Of a DNA stretch of 23,802 nt, positions 5,862 through 16,900 are shown piece after piece. Both the position numbers and the translations under genes were made by a program. Source of the stretch: a virus; IMG/VR virus record IMGVR_UViG_3300037189_018368, positions 1 to 23,802 of that record, one strand, 5' to 3'. Each line of letters starts with the position of its first letter. Within the stretch, counting starts at the first letter, position 1. Below the pieces are notes generated by a model. The model was not told the DNA's origin and ran no database searches. It saw nothing but the letters and a program-made list of their open reading frames with translations.

Positions 5862-7224
5862 AAGCGTAGGCTTCAACATTGAAATCCCTTCAGATGTTAT
5901 GAGTGAGCAATCGCTCATAGCATCTGTTCTTCTTGGTGGAAAGCGGTTATTCAAGAATCTCACACATATCAATAAGGGTATGTTCTACAGGGTGTCACAC
6001 AGCCTCATATGGGATGCATACGTAGCAATTGATGCAGCTGGTCAAGATATCGATATTGTCACTGTAAATGAAGAACTGACAAAGCGTAACGCATTGGAGG
6101 CTTGTGGTGGACTTGGCTACATCATGCAATGCGCTGAGTTGTTGCCAAGTACGTCCAACTACGAAAGCTACGTAAAGCTGGTGATTGAATACCACCGTCG
6201 TAGAGAGATTATCTTTTCATCCGAATTGGCAAGTAAGAAGGCGTCTATTGGGGATGATGACATTGATTCAATCATAGCTGATTTAAATAAATCTGTTTCC
6301 TTTACCAATTCCGGAAACGCATCTGAAGATTTATCTAAATTAATTTGGGACACAACTTCAGAAGCTCTATCGAGGGAGGCTGATAAAGCAGACTTCTCTA
6401 TCGGATCTGGTTATGAAGAGGTTGATTCAATTACTGGTGGCTGGAGAGATGGCGAGTTAATTATTTTGGGTGGTCGTCCATCTATGGGTAAGTCCAGCTT
6501 GGGGTTGCAATATGCATGGAACGCAGCGCGATTTATGCGTACGCTAGACACACGGACAGGAGTATTAATCATCAGCGCGGAGATGTCGAAAGACATGGTA
6601 ACTGCACGTATGCTTTCAATCTACAGTGAAGTGGATAGCCAAGTTATACAGACAAAGAAACTGAATAACTATCAGAAGGATAAGCTACAGACCGTAGCTC
6701 AGGAGGCTAAGACACTTAATGTTAGGATTATCGCAGATAAAACTGTCACCCTTGGAGGAATCAGAGATGCCATCAGGGACGCACAAAAATCTTTTCATGT
6801 TGGCTTGGTGGTTGTTGATTACTTACAGATGATAGCAATGCCAAGTTCATACAAGTCAGAGAATCGTACTCGTGACATCGGTGTGATTAGCCGTGGATTG
6901 AAAGACATTGCTCGTGAGTACAAGTGTCCCGTGATTGCCTTATCTAGTTTGTCTAGGGCAGTTGAGCAGCGACAGGACAAGCGACCTATGATGTCAGACC
7001 TAAGAGAGTCTGGAGACATTGAATCTGATGCTGATGTCATTCAATTTATATACCGAGCTGGCTATTACGAGCAGAAGCAATCTGGCGATGAAGAGCAAGA
7101 AGCTGACAAGGCGGAAGTCATTACTGCTAAGAATAGGAATGGAAAAACCGGGGTCTCACTATTACAGTTTGAACCCCGGTACGCAAAGTTTACTGAATTT
7201 CAATCAGGAGGATTTTTTCTTTAA
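5839..7224 (+). CDS. dnaB: DnaB-like replicative DNA helicase
   Basis: A full-length DnaB-family hexameric helicase that unwinds DNA at the phage fork. The N-terminal primase-interacting domain starts at SEQSLIASVLLGG (about 22-34). The RecA-like domain carries the Walker A motif GGRPSMGKSS (211-220), an IISAEMS block (244-250), the Walker B VVVDYLQMIA (324-333), the SSLSRAVEQR block (369-378) and RPMMSDLRESGDIESDADV (382-400), and ends with KNRNGKTG (431-438) and an FEPRYAKF tail (444-451). At 461 residues it is normal in length. The start overlaps the putative loader by 23 bases, so expression is coupled. The last 21 bases overlap the end of the oppositely oriented endolysin gene, and a leftward terminator lies within its final 30 codons. 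Confidence 0.95.
   Translation: MNKEPNLRSVGFNIEIPSDVMSEQSLIASVLLGGKRLFKNLTHINKGMFYRVSHSLIWDAYVAIDAAGQDIDIVTVNEELTKRNALEACGGLGYIMQCAELLPSTSNYESYVKLVIEYHRRREIIFSSELASKKASIGDDDIDSIIADLNKSVSFTNSGNASEDLSKLIWDTTSEALSREADKADFSIGSGYEEVDSITGGWRDGELIILGGRPSMGKSSLGLQYAWNAARFMRTLDTRTGVLIISAEMSKDMVTARMLSIYSEVDSQVIQTKKLNNYQKDKLQTVAQEAKTLNVRIIADKTVTLGGIRDAIRDAQKSFHVGLVVVDYLQMIAMPSSYKSENRTRDIGVISRGLKDIAREYKCPVIALSSLSRAVEQRQDKRPMMSDLRESGDIESDADVIQFIYRAGYYEQKQSGDEEQEADKAEVITAKNRNGKTGVSLLQFEPRYAKFTEFQSGGFFL
7143..7180 (-). terminator. Leftward intrinsic terminator inside the 3' end of dnaB
   Basis: Read leftward, ACCGGGGT (7180-7173) pairs perfectly with ACCCCGGT (7154-7147) around an 18-base loop, followed at once by TTTT (7146-7143), giving five T in a row with the stem's last base. 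The stem has six G-C pairs out of eight. It lies 24 bases beyond the endolysin stop, exactly where a terminator for the late transcript is expected. Read rightward it has no T-run. Confidence 0.7.
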
Positions 7225-7233
7225 GTAAACTTT
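7185..7233. repeat. 10-bp perfect inverted repeat spanning both converging stop codons
   Basis: AAAGTTTACT (7185-7194) and AGTAAACTTT (7224-7233) are exact reverse complements separated by 29 bases that contain the endolysin and dnaB stop codons. The rightward side is followed by CTTTTG. It could be a weak AT-rich terminator for the rightward early transcript or a protein site; the long loop makes efficient termination uncertain. Confidence 0.4.
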
Positions 7234-7995
7234 CTTTTGATCACTGTTGACGATGCAATCAAAATCAAGACTCCGAGCAATATCTCGAACAGGTGCATAC
7301 GATTTGCCATCTCGCAGAATGCATTGAACGGCCAGTGCTTCCCCGTTAAGTACTGGCCCGTCTTCCCAAGCCAATAAAGAGTCATCCCCAAACACAAGCC
7401 GAACAAAGTCTCGCACAGGAGCGTACGTCCGCCCATTTTGTACCAATGCCAAAATGTGTTTGTCTCCATTAACTATCTTCCAATCTGGTCCAGTTTGCAA
7501 CAGAGACCACGGCCTTACAAAGTAGATAGCATCTTTGCTTCGATTCCTATATAAAGGACGACGAGCCACTTCATAGCCATTTCGGCTTCCATTATTATTA
7601 CTATTGCCTTCAATGGAATACCATATTCCATTCTCATCTTGTCCTTCTACGACTCCAATGTGAAATGCATCTTGCCATCCACTCTTGGTTGTCTTTACCA
7701 ATAAAACAAGATCACCAGACATAGGCGCACGATGAAGTACGCCATGTTTTTTAGCCACAGCAAGCCAGACATCGCAGTCTGCACTAAAGCACAATGGCCA
7801 ATCTAATCCACTATTATTTTCCCATTCCAAAGCTATTCCACTAACAAATGAAGCGCACCAGAAACTACCAACTGGTGCGTTCACAGCTAGATTCCAACGA
7901 TCAATCATTGGCCCACAATTACTGCCAACTGGTTGTTCAGTAATGCCAATGTATTTACGCGCTATGTCAACAAAGCCATTTGCAAGACTACTCAT
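7204..7995 (-). CDS. CHAP-domain endolysin with two copper-amine-oxidase-N-like repeats
   Basis: The N-terminal 160 residues are a CHAP amidase/peptidase domain that cuts cell-wall peptidoglycan. Visible are an NCGPMIDRW lead-in, the catalytic Cys in FWCASFV (C47), the His in FHIGVVEG (H112), and the polar residues of SIEGNSNNNGS (E129/N131). After a linker come two repeats typical of the copper amine oxidase N-terminal-like (stalk) domain: NGRTYAPVRDFVRLVFG (about 187-203) and DGKSYAPVRDIARSLDF (229-245), likely a wall-binding part. There is no signal peptide, so a holin or equivalent should release it. The start overlaps the giant gene's stop by eight bases (ATGAGTAG) with AGGAG upstream, and its end overlaps dnaB. 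Six cysteines contrast with the near absence in the upstream virion proteins. Confidence 0.87.
   Translation of the reverse strand: MSSLANGFVDIARKYIGITEQPVGSNCGPMIDRWNLAVNAPVGSFWCASFVSGIALEWENNSGLDWPLCFSADCDVWLAVAKKHGVLHRAPMSGDLVLLVKTTKSGWQDAFHIGVVEGQDENGIWYSIEGNSNNNGSRNGYEVARRPLYRNRSKDAIYFVRPWSLLQTGPDWKIVNGDKHILALVQNGRTYAPVRDFVRLVFGDDSLLAWEDGPVLNGEALAVQCILRDGKSYAPVRDIARSLDFDCIVNSDQKKVYLKKKSS
7221..7469 (-). CDS. Candidate holin-like frame nested in the endolysin gene
   Basis: In the alternative frame of the endolysin's 3' third there is an 82-residue open frame from an ATG at 7469 to a TAA at 7221. It has two hydrophobic segments, about residues 16-35 (LLCETLFGLCLGMTLYWLG) and 60-77 (LFEILLGVLILIASSTVI), separated by a polar loop, and a basic tail KRKFT. 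Size, two spans and a charged C-terminus match class II holins, and no other holin is visible in the late block. The ribosome site (GGAAG nine to twelve bases upstream) is weak. Out-of-frame reading of a beta-rich domain can produce hydrophobic runs by chance, so this is only a candidate. Confidence 0.25.
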   Translation of the reverse strand: METNTFWHWYKMGGRTLLCETLFGLCLGMTLYWLGKTGQYLTGKHWPFNAFCEMANRMHLFEILLGVLILIASSTVIKRKFT

Positions 7996-10900
7996 CTCTA
8001 TCTCGTCTCCTCTGACGCTCTAATTCAATATCCCTCATGCCCTGATCAATTTCGTTATTAATCTCAATGCGTTTTACTTCATCCTGACTAAATGGTTTAA
8101 ATTTAGGATTTATTTTCCCACGTAGTCTTTCTTTTAATCGTTCATCTTGTCGCGTACTCATGTCTATGACTTGCTGCGTAGGAAGCATTGGGTACGGTAT
8201 AGGTTGATTATCTTCAAGAACTCCACTTCCCGGTATTCCAGTAATAAGTGAACTTAAACCGTATTTTCCAACCATATCAAATGCATTAGGGTAATCATAT
8301 TGATACTTCCTCATTTCACTTGTCACATACCCAACGTTAAACTTATCGCTAACTTTCTTTGCAGCTATGTCATCAATGTATTTGTTCTTATACCTATTTT
8401 CCACACCTATCAATCGCCCAAATGCACTTAAACGTAAATTGTATACATTAGGATCAAATGGCGCTCCCCGCTCTACACCCTTCCTATATTGCATGGACTC
8501 AAAGTCTTTGAGTGCATTCTGCAATTGTAGGTTTTGTTGATTTGCTGAGAATCTACTCATTCCTCTAGAGTGCATTAATTTTGCAGCTTTAAGTTCTAAG
8601 TACAATGGCGTACCAATAATTTCTTTATCAATAGCTGCCTCGTTGGCAAGATAATACGTCCATCCTGGATGCTCTTGGTTAGATGCTTCTCCAAAAAATT
8701 GTTGGCCAGTATATTGTGAAACAACATCGCCAAATAATGGGTTAAGGCGCTTCACAAAACCAACGTCAAACAGGGTACTTCCAATAGCACCAACAACTGA
8801 TTGACCCTCATTTAACTTGTCATTGATTTCATATATAGGTAATGTTACATACTTATGAAATCCAGTAACAGACGCAGGGTAATTAATCTGTGCATCACCT
8901 ACAGTAGCGACGCGTCCCCATTTTCTATCAAATGAGAAGAATGGTTGCTCTTCAACTGTAAACGGATCGGCTTTCTCAGATTGTGAAATCAATTGATCTG
9001 CAGTCATCCAGTTTTGCACTTGTGCAGCCTGCGGGCTAACACGTTGCATAAGCGCAGCACGCGTTTGTTGTACATATGCAGAACTTAGTAAGCTATGCAT
9101 AGCGTAAGTAGCCAGTAACCCCTTGGCCATAGTCCACAAAAAACGTACACCGGGTGTATGGTAACCTACTCCACGAGCAGTTGTTGAGAATACTAGGTCA
9201 TTAAAGAATCGTGCCTGTGGTCCAACATCAATGATGTTGTATCCAATACCATTGTTAGCTCGTCTCACAATAGGTTCAAGTGCCTTATTTACTGCAGCTC
9301 CTACCATTAATTTAGCCAGACCCGGCACTATTGCTAGGTTCATTAAAGCAGATCCCCAGTTTGGAGCCGTATAGATAGACGATGCCACATGGTAAGTATC
9401 GCGTAACTTAGGATGCAAGAATGGATCGTTACCAGTAGGTGTTCCACTCAGGTTATTTAACATACGTGCCATTGCTCGTTTCGCTAATGTTGCCTGATAC
9501 TCCATTTGTGCTTCTGTAGCACCTTCAGAACCAAAAGATGTTAAATTCTGATCAACCATTGCGCAATACTCAAGCATCTCTTTAATTCGCAAGATGTCAG
9601 TACTTGCTACACCAGCTCGCTCTGCCATACCTACAAGTGGAATACGCTGAGCTAATACGCCTTTACCAACATATTCACTTTGTGATAACTGAATAGGTAT
9701 GTCCTGAAGATCCAAGTTTGGATTGAGGGCTTTCATAGCAGATGCTGCCTCAAACCATTCTCCATATTGAGTACTCAGACCTAGGTCATTTAAATCCGCA
9801 ATGGTGTACGAACGACGAGTAGATGGCAATCCACTTATCAGTGGTTTTTCGTATTTTCCTCGAACGGTTCGCTTGTTTACAAATGGTATGCCGGTTCCAA
9901 TTGATTGGCCGGGAGTACCATATCTAGCAAACAAACCATCAATAACGCGGTGATAACCCTTGTCTCCAAATGCAGTGTGACGCTTGTGGCCAAGTAACCC
10001 ACTAGCCATTTTAGTCATAAAAGAGTTGCCAACGAACCGCATATTGCGCAAGTCAAATCCATTAGGTGCTAATGCCATAAGGCCATAAAATTGCATTGCA
10101 AAGTTCTTAGGTGTCAAAGACAATAAGAAGTTTTGAATAAATGGCCTAGCAAAGTCACGTGATAATAATGACGAGTTGCGTAATGACAATGCCTCAGTGA
10201 ACAGAATTCCAGCAGCTCGCATTAACTTATTTTTGCCGGGAATGTGTGCGTATCGCAGTGCGTACAGTGTCTCTCTAGTAATCTTAGGGTGAGGTCGTGG
10301 AGTAGGCGCAGCACTGTATAACCAATTCATTACAGTGTCGTAATCAGCATCTGGAATAGACATATATAAGTCTTTCCCTTCAACTGCAATTCCTACTTGA
10401 TTGTTTACACCATCACGCTTAATGATTACTTGATCAGGGGTTTCGGCTCGCGACATGTACTCAGCCATGTCGTTATAGCGTTGCTCCCTAAAGTTCTGTA
10501 CTGCTTCTGGGTCATTAGCGTACTCAGGATCGAACTCCTCTAATGAGTTCAATAACTCCATTTCATAGTCATTCCATGGCTGAACGTCACTCTCAGGAAT
10601 CTCACCGGAACTTAGCCATGTACCCTTACGAGCATTATTAATTGTTGCTGATTGCGTAACCTTAATGTTTTCATTTTCAAGCGGGTGTGTGATTTCTGTA
10701 ACGCGATAGTTATCACGCATATTCTTGCGCCATGATTCTGGTATGCGAGTCGCATCATTATGCTGTTGTTGTGCAACCAGCATCTTAGCAATATAGATTT
10801 CACGAGGAACAATCGTATTTTTGCGCAACTGTGCAATGCGGTCATGTGTTTCAGGTGATCCATCATTAAAGAAGGCGTTAGCCGCTAATTCAATTAAGTG

Positions 10901-13900
10901 ACTCACACTCTGTTGGCGATATTCTTGAACACTACGACGTGCGCCAGTATTCTCATCCATAACCATAGATTTGTATGGATTAGTTCTAAGTTCAACTACG
11001 AATGGAACTGTCTGTGGATCAACATCCTTGTAACGCTTAGGATTATTCTCCTTTGCTTTCTTAGGAGTCATAATGCGATACACGTAGAAACTTTGTGGCA
11101 AACTGTCGTCATGTAATGCAGTGTTGCGAACAATAGTCACTTCACCATTTTGAAGATAAGATTGAGCTTCAATTGGGCGCAATGAGTTGATATCAATTGC
11201 ATCAGAACTAACACTACTTGCGTAAATAAAGCGATTACGTGACTCAGGATTTGTAACTGGATATCTATTACCAAGCACATCTCCATAAATATTCTGCAGT
11301 GGATTCAATGCGTCTTGCACAATTGGGCGAGCTTGGTTGTTGCTCATATCAACTTCAAACTGTGCACCAGATTTATGCTGAATAATAACTGCTCCATTCT
11401 TATTGAAAGCATTTACAGGTAGGCTAAACTCGCTGTTCCACAAGTATCTAGCAGAGTTAATTTCACGTTCCTGTAAATCAAGAATGTGCGATGTTGCATA
11501 CATCAACTGCATCGCAGGTTCATTAACAGCCGGGTCAGGACTTGCGAGCGCCTTCATAAAATTGTTGTAAGCAACCTTGTTGTTACGTCCAAACACAACA
11601 TCACGAACACGAGATAATACATAAGACGAGCCAGTCGTTTCGTAATATCCAGAACCAAAGCGATATTCCTGACCGCTCTTTATTACATCCATGATGTCCA
11701 TCAACGCGGTAGTGTTAATGTCTGTGACAAAATCACCTACCTGACCTCCACGCATCACAAACTCTAAAGAATCAATAATGTTACTAACAACCTGCTTTTC
11801 TCCATTGTCAATTACATAAGATGTGTTTATCTGTGCCTCTTCTGGTAATCCTTCATTGAATGCATCAAACACTTCATTGATGCGATCTATTGCTGACTTC
11901 TTTCTGTCAGCACGTGTCAACCGCTGTCCTGCAGCAACATCCAATGGACGAGAGAATGCACTAAACAACTGATACGCAAACTCGTTTTGCTGGTCTACAT
12001 CCATTCCCTTAATAGCAAATGCATTTTCAAGGGCATCAAAGAATAAGGCCATACCTTGATACTCAGGTGTAGTGTTGTCCAGATAGTATTCATTTGTATT
12101 CTCATCATACTTAACGCTAGACCCAAATGTATTCATGTCTCTACCGAGTGATTGCCTGAACAAACCATTCTGGAAAATAAATGCACCCATAGAGTTGAAT
12201 GCGTTCTGGCGCAAACCATCTATAAAATTCCAACCACTTTCTGTCAATCCGCCATATTCATTAACGTGTCCATTGTCTATTAGGAAGTCAGTCAAATCGG
12301 CTTCTACAGAAGCGCGACCAACCGTCATGGATGAACGCATATCAACGCCAGCTGCTCGTACATGCTTGTATTGATCAGCGTAGTACGCACTAATTCGATC
12401 AGCTGCAGATTGAGATTGAGGTCGTGCGCGAGCAAAGTCTGATGCTCTGCCAGTAGTAAGTAACTTCTCTAATCGCACCTGTTCTGTGTAATCTTGATGG
12501 TTTAAGATGGCTGTTTGCATGGCATTAATCCTGTGGTTCATGTCATATAAAACAGCTGCAAACTTAGGATTATAATCTCCAGAGTAACCGTGAAGTCTAG
12601 CACCTACAGTTCCGTCTTGGTCCATAAAACCTTCAGCATTAACTAGCATCCTCATGTTAGTAGACTTACTAATCAACTTTCCATTCTTGCGCATATATAC
12701 AGTAGCAGGTACCTCTACCACATACATAATGTCACGCAATGGAGTGTCAACACGTGTCTTCTGAACTGAGTCTGTTGACTTTGACGTGCGTGCTTCCAGA
12801 CTGAGTTGTGTAGTGAAAAATCCATTAGCGTCTACACCACCGTGCTCTTTTTGACTAACGTATGGTTTTACGGTTAGTAATTCACGCCCAACAAATGATG
12901 TTTTATATTGCCCTCGTAAGTTCTTTGGTTCAACATAAACAACCTGATCAACAATACGACCTTGATATCGTTTTCCCCACGTTTGAAATTCAGATTCTTC
13001 ATCGCCAGCCTTGCGATTGATTTTGTCTTTAGGGCTTCTTGGTAATACCCAATATTTATCACCAGCAGCAAAATCTAAACCAACTAACTCATTTACAAGG
13101 TCTGCATCTTGAGCTGGAGCAAATATGCGTTTACCGTTGACGATGTGTTCGTATCCGTAATCATGGTTGATTTCACCAAATGATGAGTCATACCAATAAT
13201 CAAGCATCTCCTTTGGTGTGTACATTTTTGAGTAAGGGCTACCTTCAGTAGCACCTCTGTTAGGCACAGCAAAACTTACGTAATCATTCATACGCAGTAA
13301 TGGCATCTGAACAGTACGACCACGCCCAGTGGTGTATGTACGCACGGGTATAGGTGATGTCCACTGCTGCTGGAATTCTCCATTTACAGTGCGCAGAATA
13401 TCAATTGGACTTTCACGTGCTAAGCTTCTCCACACTGCCTGTAAAGGTCCAGCAATTTCTTGGAATATAGCAGCAGCATCGTAGTCTATTGATAGCGCAG
13501 CGTTATTTGCAATCGGCATAGCAAACTTAGAAATCTGCGCCAAGAAGCCACTTGCAAAAATTTCGTGTGCATATGGGTGCCAGTCATCCCTAAGCGAGAT
13601 TCCATTGACATCCTTAAGGTCTTTCCATGCATCCTGTAAATCTAAACGACCGTTCTCAGCCATATATTTACGAGCTGCTTCTATCTGTTGCACTACAGGA
13701 TATAAAGGATGCGTTCCAGTCTCTTCTGTTTTAGTTAAAATTTCTGCATTAGAACCAACAAGCGTATCCAGTAAATTTAACTGATTGACATCTGATACGC
13801 CATAGAACAGACTGTGACTCATCTCATGAGCAAGCGTTGCGGCTGTGCGATAAACATTCATATCGCTGCCAATCATCATTAATCGATGAACTGCCCTGTC

Positions 13901-16900
13901 TGTCTTACTATTGAATGCGGACATCGCACCGTAAATAACACCACGATCGCCAGTTTGCCTACGCATGGCAACATTAGTCAAACCCATGACTTTTTGCGTA
14001 GTAAATAAGACCTTGCCACTATTTAGGTAATAATCCTGCCTACCACGTGCAAGCATGTATGTTCTAAACGCTACTAGTTTCTCTTCTGGGAATACAACAT
14101 CTTTAACATCAGCTGTTCTGACAGTTCCTTGAGCATAACTATCTAAGAATGAAGCAAATGACTTGTTGTTTTCAGCAATAAATCGTTGAACTATGGCCTC
14201 ATCTACGCCAACTGCACGTAATCCATTAATAACCTCAGCTCTGGCTTGACCATTATTACTGCCAAGTAAATACTGTATTCTGTCATTTGCATAACCGTAT
14301 GCAAAATTATCGTAAAGTTTAGCAAGTCCAGTAGCCATGCGATCGATTAATGCAGCATCCTTTGCAATGCTAGTTGCTGCTTTTAGACCTTCGTCTCGCA
14401 TTCGCATTGCATACGCATTCTTAATGTCCTGCAACTGTGCCTTTTGTGCATCGCTATAAGATGACAAATCAAGAGAGTTGTAAAGATCAAACATCATCTT
14501 GGCTGTCGCTGGAGAAACAGTATCGAGTCCGTCGGCTTCAGGAGTTGAGAACACCGACTCCCTGCCGTATCGACCATGATTAAACACTATGGCGTGAGTC
14601 TTGTGGCTTTGCAGTGCTGTAATAGTACTTGCAATTTGCAACGGTACATCAACACTTCCTTTTGACCAAGATCCAAATCGTCCAGTATTGTCACTCAGGC
14701 TGAATGTGTTAAGGATTCCGTCTGTGTTGAATATTCTTGCAAATGCTTCAAGGTATGGAGTGGTTCGTACACCACGGGCTTGCAGTTCGTTTTGCGCAAT
14801 CATGTTCAGTTCATGCGCGATTGTTTTCAGTGTTCCACTATCGACACCTGCAATATAATCACTCACACGCTTTGCAATATTATTGATTACCTTTTCGTCT
14901 GCTCGCGTTGATGTATATTGAATGCCTTCAATATTAATTCCGCGCTTCACCATGTCGGTAAATGAATTTGCTAACCGAGCAGCCCATCCAGTGCGTAATG
15001 CGCGAGCGACAAACGGATTAGTTAGGTCGAGCTTTTCTATATCAACATCACGTGACGGATTGACCACCATGGCTACGTCAATATTAGAAAACTGCGGATC
15101 AGATGCCATCTGAATAACATCATCACGTTGCGACTCTAATGTAGTGCCAAACTCATTGGCGAGCATTTGTCGCAATAACTTACGCATACCAGTAAAGTTG
15201 CGAGCATGCATTGCATATATAGTAGATTGTGATTTGGCCACATCCTCGTTTTTGGCCATACCGCCAAATCCATTGTCACTACTTAATGCATGCACAGTTA
15301 CTGCAGGGTCACTGCCAACAAATTCTGCAAGGTCAGCATCAATAGCATTTGCAGTAAATACTGCGTCATCAACAGTTGGATTTGGTTCAATCTTTGTTCG
15401 AGATTCATTCATGCGGTCTACACGCGCATTAAATTGAGCATTGCTCTCAATGTCATGCTGTTGACCAAATAAGGTTAATGTAATCTCACCATTTTCAGAT
15501 GAAATAGACACATCTCCAGCTTTTTGAATATCGTTATAGAACGACATTGTGTTTTCTTGAATACGTGACAAGCGTTTGATATCACGTCCTACACCAAGGC
15601 TGTATCGCATTGACCGCTCTCCAGCAATGCCACTATGCCAGTCTTTGCTCATTGCAGCCATCAAGTCTTTCATGATTACTAACTGCATCGCCAAGATGTC
15701 TTCGTTAGCATTCGTGTACTTGTTATATAAAACTGATGGTAGGTCATTTATGCTCTTATTGAAGTTATCCAATGCAGCAATAAATACTTTGTCAAGATCG
15801 ACCTCTGTACCTACTTGTTCATCAGCAGCAGCCTTTTTATATTCGGCAATAGCACCATCAATCTCTGCTAATCGAGCCTCACGTTCTGGGCGAGTAAGCT
15901 TAGTGTCATTTTTAACTTGCGCTCGCATTCTATATAGAACTTTGACTTGATCTAAATCAATGTTTGCATCAGATCTATTAGCAATGTTTTGCTCTTCTGT
16001 TGCATCCGAACCATCCTCGCCAGACTGACGGATAATTTTTCCACCATATACATCTACGCCACCTAAACTGGCTTGTGAACTAAACAAAAGTTTAGCATCT
16101 GGATTGGTGTAAACAGATTTAACATCTTGATACGCATACATTAACCTGTCTAATGCGTCACTAAATACAGGTGCGTCTCCATTTACATAAAGCATCTCAA
16201 TGCGTTGAGCAGCTGTTAGTAATGTATCAAAAAAGCTGAATGCTCGTAAAAATGTTTCTCGGTTTAAATTGTTATACTTTGCATATGCATCGTCAAGTTC
16301 AGCCTGTGTTGCAAGGCCTTGGATTTTAAGTTGTTTTGTCTCTTCAGCCTTAGCCTTCAACTCAGCTAATTCTGGTCCAGCATATGCGTTAACATGCGCA
16401 GAAACGCCGTTAATATCAAATAACTTCAAGTAGTTGACTACTTTTGCAAACTGTGCTGTTTTACGCAATTCATCAGCCACTAAAGCGCGAGCCTGTTTAA
16501 TTCCTTCTTCTGTAGCTGTATCAATCGTGTCCAGTGCTACCTCATCTTTATTTGTTCTAGACGCACTGACAGTTTCATCTACTACGGCATGAGTCATTAA
16601 TTCGTTGACTACTTCATCAATGGCAATCATTGAATCAACGACAGGAATATTGACGATTGTGTCGCCATCTTTTAAGGTAAGGTCAAGTTCACCAGTAATG
16701 TTATTGCCACGGTAATTAGCAACTCGTTTTGCAGCTGCGCCATCAGTTTCAATTTGTGATTGCAAATTACGCAGTGCGTCGAGAATATCAATCTTGGAGT
16801 CATTTGCTATTTCTGACTTATCTACAAGATTTTGTATCTCTGTCCCGTAAGAAGCCAGAACCTCTAAGAAACTTAGTTTATTAGTCTCGTGCGGAGCACC

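Noticed and set aside
14650-14700. DNTGR at about residues 2257-2261 of the giant protein, resembling the D/TxxGR motif of T7/N4 single-subunit RNA polymerases
   Set aside because: No motif A, motif B (R-x3-K...YG) or motif C (HDS-like) could be found downstream, so the match is most likely chance and the giant protein is not called a virion RNA polymerase.
14780-14850. IAHELNMIAQNE in the giant protein as a second metallopeptidase site
   Set aside because: It reads HELNM, lacking the second His of HExxH, and has no plausible third ligand pattern nearby.
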